The position numbers and the translations under genes were made by a program. This document shows, piece after piece, positions 53,135 through 61,962 of a DNA stretch of 64,000 nt; position 1 is the stretch's first letter, and each line of letters begins with the position of its first letter. The stretch is from Granulosicoccus sp. (GTDB taxonomy: Bacteria > Pseudomonadota > Gammaproteobacteria > Granulosicoccales > Granulosicoccaceae): contig JALZUD010000050.1 of the NCBI GenBank assembly GCA_023301725.1, positions 1-64,000 on the forward strand, given 5' to 3'. The notes under the pieces are model-generated. The model saw only the letters and a program-made list of their open reading frames with translations. It was not told the origin of the DNA and did no database searches.

Positions 53135-54238
53135 CTAGCTTAATGTGTAACGACTTTTCACCAGACGGTCTAGCCACTTCACCAGAACACCATCAATGGT
53201 TTGTTGAACGCCAATTGAAAATCTGTCCATAAAGCTTCTCTTCTCTTCATAAGAGAGCAGCAGAACCTCTCGAAGTTCACACGCACCTACTAAATATTGA
53301 TCACTGGTTGATAGCTCATCGGCTAAGTACAGGTCGAGTGCATCCTGTCCGGACCATATTTCCCCGGTGGCAACTTGCTCTATATCCAGCTTTGGGCGAC
53401 GTTCACTAACATAGCGCTTGAACTGCCCGTGGATCTTCTCAATATCTTCAATGAACTTTGAGCGTCCCTCATCGGTGTTCTCTCCAAATACCGTTAGCGT
53501 GCGTTTGTACTTACCCGCCGTCAACATTTCGAAATCAATATTTAGCTCTTTTAGCAAGCGATGTACGTTTGGTATTTGCGCAACCACACCAATCGAACCA
53601 AGCACAGCGAAAGGTGCAACCACAAGCTTGTCTGCAACACAGGCCATCATATAACCGCCGCTTGCAGCTACCTTGTCAACACACACAGTAAGAGGTATTT
53701 TTTTATCGCGAATACGATCCAGTTGAGAGGCTGCCAAACCATAAGAGGTGACCATGCCACCACCACTTTCCAAGCGTATTAACACCTCATCATCAGGTGT
53801 CGCGGTAGTCAGCAGAGCGGTGATTTCACGTCTTAGTTTTTCAACTTCAGAAGCACGGATATCGCCATCGAAGTCGAGCACATACAGTCGAGATTTTTTA
53901 TTCTCATCTGCAATGGTTTCACCACTACCACGTTGTTTTTTTGCCTTTTTAGCTGCAACCTTCGCCGCCTTCTTCTCTTCTTTGCGTTTCGCTTTTTGTA
54001 CTTTTTCTTCTGCCGCTTGTTCTACCTCATCGAGCAAGGAAAACGATAGTGCTTCTTTCAGATCTTCAAGCTGCTCGTTGTATTTCTTGATCCGAATGCT
54101 GCCTTGCTTGTCACCGCCTGGATCTGCCTTGGAGCGAGACGCAGCTGCAAAAACAAAAAATGCTATCAGAGCCACGGTTATGATTACCGTTAGCGCCTTA
54201 AGAAAAAACAGGCCATAGTCGAGAAAAAATTCAGTCAC
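53135..54238 (-). CDS. sohB: SohB-like inner-membrane S49 peptidase
   Basis: A 367 aa signal-peptide-peptidase-like serine protease anchored by an N-terminal helix (FFLKALTVIITVALIAFFVF), with the catalytic domain in the periplasm. A Lys-rich coiled-coil-like stretch (KAKRKEEKKAAKVAAKKAKK) occupies residues ~80-105. The nucleophile Ser is in KVAASGGYMMACVADKL and the catalytic Lys in MLTAGKYKRTLTVFG; GSIGVVAQ is also typical. The length is near E. coli SohB (349). ATG at 54238. It is on the same strand as RlmKL, 69 bases downstream. Confidence 0.93.
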   Translation of the reverse strand: MTEFFLDYGLFFLKALTVIITVALIAFFVFAAASRSKADPGGDKQGSIRIKKYNEQLEDLKEALSFSLLDEVEQAAEEKVQKAKRKEEKKAAKVAAKKAKKQRGSGETIADENKKSRLYVLDFDGDIRASEVEKLRREITALLTTATPDDEVLIRLESGGGMVTSYGLAASQLDRIRDKKIPLTVCVDKVAASGGYMMACVADKLVVAPFAVLGSIGVVAQIPNVHRLLKELNIDFEMLTAGKYKRTLTVFGENTDEGRSKFIEDIEKIHGQFKRYVSERRPKLDIEQVATGEIWSGQDALDLYLADELSTSDQYLVGACELREVLLLSYEEKRSFMDRFSIGVQQTIDGVLVKWLDRLVKSRYTLS

Positions 54239-54307
54239 AAGTAAACCTCTATCTATTATCGGATACGCAATTAAACGTTTATAAGACCAATCAATGTATG
54301 AAGCCAG

Positions 54308-56710
54308 CTATTGTTTATAAATAAACCAACATTGGTGAATACGTGGGTTACGCGTAAAGTCACGATCGATTGACCAACGACTTCGATCTTCCACACGAAT
54401 ACCGCGCACTGTGTCGTTAACCAACTCCTCATCAATTTTGAAACGACGGTAGTTGTTTGAAAATATCAGCAAAGCACCCGGAGCCATAACAGCCAAGCAG
54501 GCATCAACGGCCTTCACATGATCGCGCTGCACATTCCAGTCTTCCTCGTGATCAGTCGAGTTTGAAAACGTCGGTGGATCAAGCAATACCAGATCAAAAA
54601 GCGCGTTAGCAGATAAGCCTACACTTGCACCTGCAAGCCAGGTAAAGACATCTTGCCTGACCACTTCGTGCAATTGAGCGGCCGCATTATTGCTATCCAG
54701 ATTGCGTTTTGCCCACTGACAATAGCGATTAGATGAATCAACGGATACGCTGCTATGCGCTCCACCACAAGCGGCAGCAACTGTCGCTGTAGCAGTGTAG
54801 GCAAAAAGATTAAGAAAACGCTTGCCCGAAGCTTGTTGATGTATATAACGACGCACTGGGCGATGATCCAGAAACAGGCCAATGTCCAGATAATCCGTCA
54901 GATTCAGCTCAAGCTTGGCATCATGCTCAGTTACGTACACGACACTGGATGAAGCGGCTGCTAACCTGCGGTACTGGTCATCACCCGATTTCACTGAACG
55001 CACTTTAAGATGAATATTTTCTGCAGGGATATTTAATGCTTCAGGTAATGCTGCGACCAATGCATCTAATCGCGCTTCTGCCATCGCAAGGTTCACTGTG
55101 GCAGGCGCTTGGTATTCCTGCACAACGCAATGCGTGGCGTCTGTGTTGATGATATCCACCGCTACCGCAAATTCAGGCAAATCAGCATCGTACAAACGAT
55201 AGGCACTAATTTTATTTTGCTTCAACCAGCCTTTGAGGTTGCGCTGATTTTTGCGGATGCGGTTGATAAACGGAAGTACATCAACATCGAGCTCATTCGC
55301 ATCAGGAGCGCGAATTGGCAAACTCTCGCTAGGTTCGTGTTTTGCCCGGTACAACACCGCTTGCGGGTGCTCGCTGCTATCTTCGCTGTCGCCTGAAACT
55401 AACGCTGCTGGAGCGGCTTCAACGGGCTCTTCTTTTGACGCATCTATTGAAGATTCTGATGAAGCCTCTGACACCACGTCTTTGGACTTCACGCGAGCAG
55501 CCGGTATCTGACCCTGCAAAAGTACACAATCTATCCCACCGTTACGAGTGGACAACAAAGTTGATAGCGGCAATCTTGCACGCGCATAAGGGGCCGCACT
55601 TGCGGTAAATAAGGAGCACATCCAGCCACCAAAGTACCGACTTAAATCGCCACCAAGTGTCTTGTAGAAATGTGCATCAGCAGCAAGTCGCTCACCATAG
55701 GGCGGATTAGTTATCACATGCCCTTCACCTGCAGCGTATGCTGATGCAGGTGGTGGGTTGTCAAGTGGCTGACAGTACACCTCTACGCAATCGTCGACTC
55801 CCGCAGCCGTCAGATTTGCCCGGCAGGCGTCAATTGCTTCTCCGTCCTGATCACTGCCTGCCATGTGGATCTGCGACAGCGTAATGGCGTCATTAGCATC
55901 CGCCAGTAGTTGCTGCCATGCAATGTCATCGTGCTGCTTCCAGCCAAGAAATCCAAAGTACTCGCGCGTGAGCCCGGGCGCTCTGTTCGTGGCGATTAAG
56001 GCCGCCTCTATCAGCAAAGTGCCTGAGCCACACAAAGGATCGTAAAGAGAGCTACCTTCTTCGACCGCCTCTGGCCAACCACTAGCCAACAGAATGGCAG
56101 CAGCCAGATTTTCTTTCAGCGGCGCCAACCCACCAGAGCCTCTGTAGCCTCGACGATGCAAGCTGCTGCCCGACAAATCTATAGCAATGCGGGCTTGATC
56201 TCTGAACAGATACACGTTGATTCTCACATCAGGCGTGTTGCGCTCCACATCGGGTCGCCGGTCGTACTTGTCCCGAAATTGGTCAACGACAGCATCTTTG
56301 ACTTTCAGCGCACCGTACTGTGAATGCGTAATGACAGAGTTGGCTGTAAAAAAGTCCACGGCCAGTGAGCCGTCAACTGACATATGCTCGGACCAGTCGA
56401 TCTCCTGCACTCGTTCGTAGAGAGCCTCAGGCGAGGCGGCAGGTCCTTTGTGGATGGGCAGCAATACGCGATTGGCAAGGCGAGACCAGAGACAGGCTCT
56501 GTAGCCTTCTGCCAGAGTTCCGAAGAAGCGAACCCCCGCCCCGGCTGTTTGCACTTGAGAGAAGTCCAAGGCCTTGAATTCGCTCGCCAGTAGGTCAGCG
56601 AGACCGCCACCACAGGTGGCATAAAACTCAAGGTGCTCTTGGGCACTATCTTTGGCACTATCTTTGGCACTATCTTTGGCACCAAAGGCCTGGGTGTTGG
56701 AGCTTGACAA
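54308..56710 (-). CDS. rlmL: bifunctional 23S rRNA methyltransferase RlmKL
   Basis: RlmL makes m2G2445 and RlmK makes m7G2069 in 23S rRNA; here both are one 800 aa chain. The N-terminal THUMP domain (HLEFYATCGGGLADLLASEF) leads to the RlmL methyltransferase with GSGTLLIEAALIA and ITNPPYGERLA. The C-terminal RlmK part contains FLNLFAYTATATVAAACGGA and DLVLLDPPTFSNS. The protein is about 100 residues longer than E. coli RlmKL because of an acidic Ser/Glu-rich insert between the halves (SEASSESSIDASKEEPVEAA) and an N-terminal AKDSAKDSAKDSA. The start is TTG at 56710, with GAGG eight bases upstream. Confidence 0.95.
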   Translation of the reverse strand: MSSSNTQAFGAKDSAKDSAKDSAQEHLEFYATCGGGLADLLASEFKALDFSQVQTAGAGVRFFGTLAEGYRACLWSRLANRVLLPIHKGPAASPEALYERVQEIDWSEHMSVDGSLAVDFFTANSVITHSQYGALKVKDAVVDQFRDKYDRRPDVERNTPDVRINVYLFRDQARIAIDLSGSSLHRRGYRGSGGLAPLKENLAAAILLASGWPEAVEEGSSLYDPLCGSGTLLIEAALIATNRAPGLTREYFGFLGWKQHDDIAWQQLLADANDAITLSQIHMAGSDQDGEAIDACRANLTAAGVDDCVEVYCQPLDNPPPASAYAAGEGHVITNPPYGERLAADAHFYKTLGGDLSRYFGGWMCSLFTASAAPYARARLPLSTLLSTRNGGIDCVLLQGQIPAARVKSKDVVSEASSESSIDASKEEPVEAAPAALVSGDSEDSSEHPQAVLYRAKHEPSESLPIRAPDANELDVDVLPFINRIRKNQRNLKGWLKQNKISAYRLYDADLPEFAVAVDIINTDATHCVVQEYQAPATVNLAMAEARLDALVAALPEALNIPAENIHLKVRSVKSGDDQYRRLAAASSSVVYVTEHDAKLELNLTDYLDIGLFLDHRPVRRYIHQQASGKRFLNLFAYTATATVAAACGGAHSSVSVDSSNRYCQWAKRNLDSNNAAAQLHEVVRQDVFTWLAGASVGLSANALFDLVLLDPPTFSNSTDHEEDWNVQRDHVKAVDACLAVMAPGALLIFSNNYRRFKIDEELVNDTVRGIRVEDRSRWSIDRDFTRNPRIHQCWFIYKQ
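56642..56677 (-). repeat. three 12-bp repeats near the rlmKL start
   Basis: Three identical head-to-tail copies of ggcactatcttt (plus strand) encode the repeated AKDS near residues 11-23. The unit is a multiple of three, so copy change keeps the frame. Confidence 0.9.
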
Positions 56711-56848
56711 AAATGTGCCTCAAAGCGCGGCCAATAAACTGTTTGGCAACGACCGGTGGTTTGCGATCAAATCCTGAATAGGGATAGTATACGGGCAAGA
56801 AGGTTCGTCGCTTTCACAATCGACACGTTTACTGAGCAAGTTATAGAT

Positions 56849-58261
56849 ATGAAACTGACAAGTTTTGGTGCGGCCGAGGAAGTGACAGGCTCCTGTCACC
56901 TCATCGAGCTTGATGGCTCAAAAGTGTTGTTCGACTGCGGACTAATTCAAGGCCGCCGGAAAGAAGCACTGCGAAATCACGATCCGTTCCCATTCAATCC
57001 TGCCGAGCTGGACGCGGTTGTTTTGAGTCATGCCCACATTGACCACTGCGGGCGATTGCCTGTTTTGATCAAACAGGGCTTCAAAGGAAAGATTTTCACT
57101 CATGCTGCCACCTGCGATCTAGTGATGATCCTGCTCAAGGATTCAGCGTACCTGAACGCCCGCGATGTGGAATACCGCAACAAGAAGCGTAAACGGGCAG
57201 GCAAGAAGCTACTAGAGCCTCTGTACGATCAAACAGATGTGGAAACCACGCTGGACAGACTAGAGCCCATCCCGTATGAGAAACCCACTAGGGTAGCTCC
57301 AGGATTCTCAATAAGGCTGTGCGACGCTGGCCACATTATGGGATCGTCGATGGTTGAAATCACGCTTACAGAGCGGGACGAGACACGAGTTGTGGTTTTC
57401 AGTGGCGATCTGGGCCACCGTGGCTCCCCGATCTTGCGAGATTTTACGTACCTGAAAAAAGCGGACCTGCTGCTCATGGAGAGCACTTACGGAAACAGGC
57501 TACACCGCGACTGGTCTGAAACCCTGCAGGAAGTCAGCGAAATTGCTAGCGCCTTAAGTAGTGCGCGCGGCAATATTCTCATTCCTGCATTTTCAGTGGG
57601 TCGCAGCCAAATGATTCTCTACACCATGGCGCGCTATTTTAAGGAGTGGGATTTAGGCCGCTGGAAAATTTTTCTCGACAGCCCAATGGCCATTCGCGCA
57701 AGCGAGGTGTACCTCAACCACGTCGCCTTGTATGATGAGGAAGCTGCAGATTTTTACCGACAAAATGGTCCGTTGCTGTCCATGCCTAATCTGTCGTTCT
57801 CCCAGACCGTGGACGAGTCACGCGCCATCAATCAGATGCCCTCTGGCGCTATCGTCATCGCGGGCAGTGGCATGTGCACAGGTGGTAGAATAATGCATCA
57901 TTTAAAACACAACCTTTGGCGTCCAGACGCCCACGTCATTATTGCCGGCTATCAATCTCCCGGCTCTCTGGGCCGAAGACTAGTGGATGGCAAAGACACA
58001 GTGCGCGTCTGGGGCGAAACGATAAAAGTGAGAGCGAAAATCCACACAATTGGCGGCTTATCGGCACATGCTGACCAACAAGGATTGGTCGACTGGTATG
58101 GACATTTCGACAACGCACCCCCAGCACTGCTTGTGCACAGAGAAAAACCCGCCATGGACGCCCTCGCTGGCAGACTGAGTGATGAATTTGGCGCACGAGT
58201 GCATAGCGCCAAGCCAGGCAAATCAACCGATTTACTGGCGCTTGAGAAATTTGGACATTAG
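56849..58261 (+). CDS. beta-CASP metallo-beta-lactamase-fold hydrolase (RNA-processing type)
   Basis: The start was moved to ATG 56849 (470 aa); the track start is inside the region divergent from rlmKL. The metal site is H-x-H-x-D-H in LSHAHIDHCGRLPVLIKQG, with DAGHIMGSSMVEI and VFSGDLGHRGSPIL. The beta-CASP insert includes ILIPAFSVGRSQMILYTM and the motif IVIAGSGMCTGGRIMHHLKH, and the His motif GGLSAHADQQGL follows. Homologues are cleavage/polyadenylation-specificity-factor-like RNases of bacteria; RNase activity is likely but the target RNA is unknown. The gene is divergent from rlmKL, which may be meaningful for rRNA processing. Confidence 0.9.
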   Translation: MKLTSFGAAEEVTGSCHLIELDGSKVLFDCGLIQGRRKEALRNHDPFPFNPAELDAVVLSHAHIDHCGRLPVLIKQGFKGKIFTHAATCDLVMILLKDSAYLNARDVEYRNKKRKRAGKKLLEPLYDQTDVETTLDRLEPIPYEKPTRVAPGFSIRLCDAGHIMGSSMVEITLTERDETRVVVFSGDLGHRGSPILRDFTYLKKADLLLMESTYGNRLHRDWSETLQEVSEIASALSSARGNILIPAFSVGRSQMILYTMARYFKEWDLGRWKIFLDSPMAIRASEVYLNHVALYDEEAADFYRQNGPLLSMPNLSFSQTVDESRAINQMPSGAIVIAGSGMCTGGRIMHHLKHNLWRPDAHVIIAGYQSPGSLGRRLVDGKDTVRVWGETIKVRAKIHTIGGLSAHADQQGLVDWYGHFDNAPPALLVHREKPAMDALAGRLSDEFGARVHSAKPGKSTDLLALEKFGH

Positions 58262-58317
58262 CAGAAAATCAGTTTCAGCACCTAATGCAGATCACTACGA
58301 ATAATGAGTAAAACACA

Positions 58318-59979
58318 ATGAGTACAGAAGAAGCACGAGAGTCGATGGAGTTTGATGTTGTCATTGTTGGTGCTGGACCCGCTGGTCTTGCAACAGCCTG
58401 CAAGCTCATGCAAATCGCTCAAGAATTGGAACAAGAGATCAGTGTTGTGGTTCTGGAGAAGGGCTCAGAGGTTGGTGCGCACATTCTCTCCGGTGCTGTT
58501 ATTGAGCCTCGCGCTCTGGACGAGCTGTTTCCTGACTGGAAAGAGGACGGTGCGCCATTAACAACGGCCGTGACGCGCGACGACATCATGTTTTTTACAA
58601 GCGCGACCAAGTCCGTGAAAATACCCGCTTTTCTATCACCTAAAACCATGCACAACCACGGTAACTACGTGGCCAGTTTAGGTAACCTGACGCGCTGGCT
58701 GGGCGAGAAAGCGGAAAGCTTAGGTGTTGAAATTTTTCCAGGGTTTGCAGCTGCCGAAATTTTGTTCCATGAGGATGGCCGTGTACGCGGTGTCGCAACG
58801 GGTGATATGGGACTGGACATCAACGGTGAGCCAAAAGATAGCCATGAACGTGGCATGGAGTTGCACGCCAAGTACACTATTTTTTCTGAAGGTTGTCGTG
58901 GGCATCTTGGCAAACAGCTTATTTCGCAATTCAAGCTCGATGCAGGCAAGTCACCGCAACACTACGGCATTGGTATCAAAGAGTTGTGGCAGATAGATCC
59001 TAGCAAGCACGAGCCCGGCGTTGTAGTTCACGGCGCAGGTTGGCCTTTGTCAGAGACAAAAACCACCGGTGGCGCCTTCATGTACCACCTAGAAAACAAC
59101 CAGGTGGTTGTTGGCCTTATCATTGACCTCAATTACTCCAACCCTCATTTGAGTACCTTTGATGAGTTTCAGCGATTCAAGCAGCATCCTGTTATCAAGG
59201 ATGTTTTAACAGGCGGAGAGCGAGTGAGCTACGGCGCTCGCGCCATTGTTAAGGGCGGCTTAAATTCCCTGCCCAAGATGAGCATGCCGGGCGCTTTGCT
59301 CGTGGGCTGCGATGCAGGCACACTGAATTTCGCCAAAATAAAAGGTACGCACACTGCTATGAAGTCTGGCATGGTGGCCGCTGAAACTATTGCTGCCGCT
59401 TTAGCTAAGGGCGATGAAGGACGCGAGCTTACCGAATACAACGATGCATTTCTGCAAAGCTGGGCAGGAGCAGAACTAACAAGTTCAAAAAATTGGGGGC
59501 CAGCCTTGCATAAATTTGGTATGTACCTTGGTGGTGCATATAACTACATTGATCAGAATTTTTTCAACGGCAAGTTGCCATTTAACTTTAAAGATGACAT
59601 AGCAGATCACGACACCCTGTTGCCTGCCAAAGATTGCACAAAGCCCGACTACCCCAGACCTGATGGCAAAATTAGTTTTGACAAACCTACCTCTGTATTT
59701 TTGTCGAACACAAATCATGAAGACAACCAACCAGTACATCTGCAGTTAATAGATACTGAAGTTCCCATGCAGATCAATTTGCCAAAATACGATGAACCTG
59801 CTCAACGCTATTGCCCGGTTGGTGTGTATGAGGTTGTGATTGAAGCTGACGTGCCGCACTTGCAAATCAATTCACAAAACTGCATTCATTGTAAAACCTG
59901 CGACATAAAAGATCCAAGCCAGAATATTAACTGGGTGGTGCCTGAAGGTGGCGGTGGCCCTAACTACCCGAACATGTAG
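58318..59979 (+). CDS. electron transfer flavoprotein-ubiquinone oxidoreductase
   Basis: ETF-QO accepts electrons from ETF, reduced by acyl-CoA and amino-acid dehydrogenases, and passes them to ubiquinone at the inner membrane. The 553 aa protein has an FAD-binding N-terminus (VVIVGAGPAGLATACKL) and a C-terminal 4Fe-4S site with CIHCKTCDIKDPSQNINWVV and upstream RYCPVGVYEV (Cys ligands). VASLGNLTRWLGEKAESLGV is the family phrase. ATG at 58318; upstream GAGTAAAA is a weak ribosome-binding site. Neighbouring genes do not encode ETF subunits. Confidence 0.96.
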   Translation: MSTEEARESMEFDVVIVGAGPAGLATACKLMQIAQELEQEISVVVLEKGSEVGAHILSGAVIEPRALDELFPDWKEDGAPLTTAVTRDDIMFFTSATKSVKIPAFLSPKTMHNHGNYVASLGNLTRWLGEKAESLGVEIFPGFAAAEILFHEDGRVRGVATGDMGLDINGEPKDSHERGMELHAKYTIFSEGCRGHLGKQLISQFKLDAGKSPQHYGIGIKELWQIDPSKHEPGVVVHGAGWPLSETKTTGGAFMYHLENNQVVVGLIIDLNYSNPHLSTFDEFQRFKQHPVIKDVLTGGERVSYGARAIVKGGLNSLPKMSMPGALLVGCDAGTLNFAKIKGTHTAMKSGMVAAETIAAALAKGDEGRELTEYNDAFLQSWAGAELTSSKNWGPALHKFGMYLGGAYNYIDQNFFNGKLPFNFKDDIADHDTLLPAKDCTKPDYPRPDGKISFDKPTSVFLSNTNHEDNQPVHLQLIDTEVPMQINLPKYDEPAQRYCPVGVYEVVIEADVPHLQINSQNCIHCKTCDIKDPSQNINWVVPEGGGGPNYPNM

Positions 59980-59989
59980 ACCGTACTCT

Positions 59990-61069
59990 ATGAATATTCT
60001 CAACAATCCTCATCGTGGTGTTGGCCTAATATCGCTGGGCGTGCAAAAGGCATCTAAAGTATCAGGGAATGTAAACGCCGTGCGCAGCTTGTTACAAGCC
60101 TGCCCAGTGGCTTTTGCCTCTCCCTTGGTAGATTGCTACTCCTTGGCAAAGAGCTTAAACATAAATTCACTGCACATCAAAGATGAGCGTGAACGCATGG
60201 GCTTAGGTAGCTTTAAATCACTAGGGGCGACCTACGCTATTGCCAAGGCGGCTGTTGCTGCCAACGGCGGCCAGATAGGTGAACCTGAGCAAATGGCTGA
60301 TGCTCTTTCAGGCAAGGTGTATGTCACCGCTAGCGCTGGAAATCACGGAATATCAACAGCCGCTGGTGCTCGAATATTCGGCGCCAAAGCCATTATCTAT
60401 CTTGCTGAGACGGTGCCTTCAGGGTTTGCAGAAAAACTGACACGCTTCGGTGCTGAAGTTGTCATTGAAGGCAACAACTACGAAGCTAGTCATGAAGCTG
60501 CGGTAGCACTGTGCGAGACGCAGGGACACACGCTCATTGCAGACTCAACCTGGGAGGGCTATTCAGGTGGTCGTGACATCATGGAAGGCTACTTGGCGAT
60601 GCCTGAAGAAGCCTCAGTGCAAATTCCACAAGCACCCACACATATTTTTCTTCAAGCGGGCGTGGGTGGTTTGGCAGCTGCTGCAGCTAGACACGCAAGA
60701 GATCACTGGGGTGATGATCCCGTCATTTGCGTTGTCGAACCTAGTGCAGCCCCTGCCCTATTTGCTGGTATTGAAGCGGGCGGCGTTGTCCATGCAGCAG
60801 GCCCTGTATCCAACATGGGCCGACTAGATTGTAAAGAGGCCTCTTTGCTAGCGCTGGATTGTCTGGCCAAAGAAGCTGATGCGTTCATGACGATAGATGA
60901 CGAGTTTGTTGCACAAGCTATTACTCAGTTAGAAGCAGAGTCGCTGGAAACATCGCCATCAGGGGGTGCTGGATTTGCGGGACTTGTAGCGGCCGTGCAG
61001 GATGGGGTGCTGGGCATCAATGATCAGAGTCGTGTGCTTATTTACTTGTCTGAGGGGCCGTCTGACTAA
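59990..61069 (+). CDS. PLP-dependent lyase, diaminopropionate ammonia-lyase-like
   Basis: A 359 aa fold-type II PLP enzyme. The PLP lysine is in GSFKSLGATYAIAKAA, the phosphate-binding loop is ASAGNHGISTAAGARIFG, and IADSTWEGYSGG and LQAGVGGLAAAAARHARD continue the fold. These parts match 2,3-diaminopropionate ammonia-lyase (YgeX/DpaL), which converts diaminopropionate to pyruvate and ammonia. The usual protein is ~400 aa, so this one is ~40 residues shorter. ATG 59990 is the better start; the track start lies in the ETF-QO gene, whose stop is 10 bases upstream. Threonine dehydratase-like activity is an alternative. Confidence 0.82.
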   Translation: MNILNNPHRGVGLISLGVQKASKVSGNVNAVRSLLQACPVAFASPLVDCYSLAKSLNINSLHIKDERERMGLGSFKSLGATYAIAKAAVAANGGQIGEPEQMADALSGKVYVTASAGNHGISTAAGARIFGAKAIIYLAETVPSGFAEKLTRFGAEVVIEGNNYEASHEAAVALCETQGHTLIADSTWEGYSGGRDIMEGYLAMPEEASVQIPQAPTHIFLQAGVGGLAAAAARHARDHWGDDPVICVVEPSAAPALFAGIEAGGVVHAAGPVSNMGRLDCKEASLLALDCLAKEADAFMTIDDEFVAQAITQLEAESLETSPSGGAGFAGLVAAVQDGVLGINDQSRVLIYLSEGPSD

Positions 61070-61947
61070 TTTTCGGCTTGCGTTGCTATCGAATTTTGCT
61101 GTTCACGGTAGAGAAAATACAAACCACTGATCACCACTACAGCGCCGCCCCATAAGGTATGGCTGCTGGGTGCGTGAGACCAAAGCATGTAGTCAAAAAA
61201 TATAGCCCAAAGCAGCGCTGTATATTCAATGGGCGCCAACACCGATGCTTCACGACTGCCAAAGGCTTGGGTAATAGCTAGGTGCCCTAGTAGTGCCAAC
61301 ATCGCCACACCAAAAATTAGAACCCATAATTTAAGCGTGAGCGGTTGCCATACAAGGGGCAAAGCACAGAGTGCAACTATGCCAAGTCCGGCATTAAAAT
61401 AGAAAACCAGACTAGTTGTTGATTCAGTTTTCGCCATGATTTTGCCAGAGACAAACAAAACGGCGTAACTGAGGCTGCCAACAAGTGCCAGTACATACCC
61501 TACGGAAAACTCGTCCAAGCCTGGGTTAATCGCAATAGCCACGCCCACGTAACCCGCCAAAATCGCAAACCAACGATGCATGCCAAAGCGTTCCTTAAGT
61601 ACTAGCACTGATGCAATCGCAATAAACAGTGTTCCAGTAAAAAAGACCACGGTGGCATCCGCCAGCGGTAGATACGCAAGCGATCCAAAAAAACCACCAA
61701 CAGCTGTCAACCCCACCATGCCACGCAAGATATGCGCACCAAGACGTTTGGTGCGCAGCTTGCTCAATTTCTTTTGAAACCCAAGAGTACCTAGCAATAC
61801 AGTCGTGATAATGAAGCTACGAATCGCAAGAATGGTTACTGTGTGAACCTTATTCTCAATCAGTATCTTGGCCAATACATCCATACAGGATAGAGCAAAG
61901 ATAGCCAGCGCCATCAACCACATGCCACGTACAGTTGATGGGGTCAA
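61066..61947 (-). CDS. EamA/DMT-superfamily transporter
   Basis: A 293 aa membrane protein with ten helices and two EamA repeats: MDVLAKILIENKVHTVTILA, LADATVVFFTGTLFIAIASV and LKERFGMHRWFAILAGYVGV in the first half, and PIEYTALLWAIFFDYMLW in the second. It resembles the 8617-9531 protein in plan. Substrate unknown. The start is TTG at 61947, or ATG at 61923. Its stop overlaps that of the ammonia-lyase-like gene by four bases, convergently. The disordered-protein gene ends 15 bases upstream on the same strand, so the two may share a message. Confidence 0.88.
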   Translation of the reverse strand: MTPSTVRGMWLMALAIFALSCMDVLAKILIENKVHTVTILAIRSFIITTVLLGTLGFQKKLSKLRTKRLGAHILRGMVGLTAVGGFFGSLAYLPLADATVVFFTGTLFIAIASVLVLKERFGMHRWFAILAGYVGVAIAINPGLDEFSVGYVLALVGSLSYAVLFVSGKIMAKTESTTSLVFYFNAGLGIVALCALPLVWQPLTLKLWVLIFGVAMLALLGHLAITQAFGSREASVLAPIEYTALLWAIFFDYMLWSHAPSSHTLWGGAVVVISGLYFLYREQQNSIATQAEN

Positions 61948-61962
61948 TTAGTGCTAAACCGT

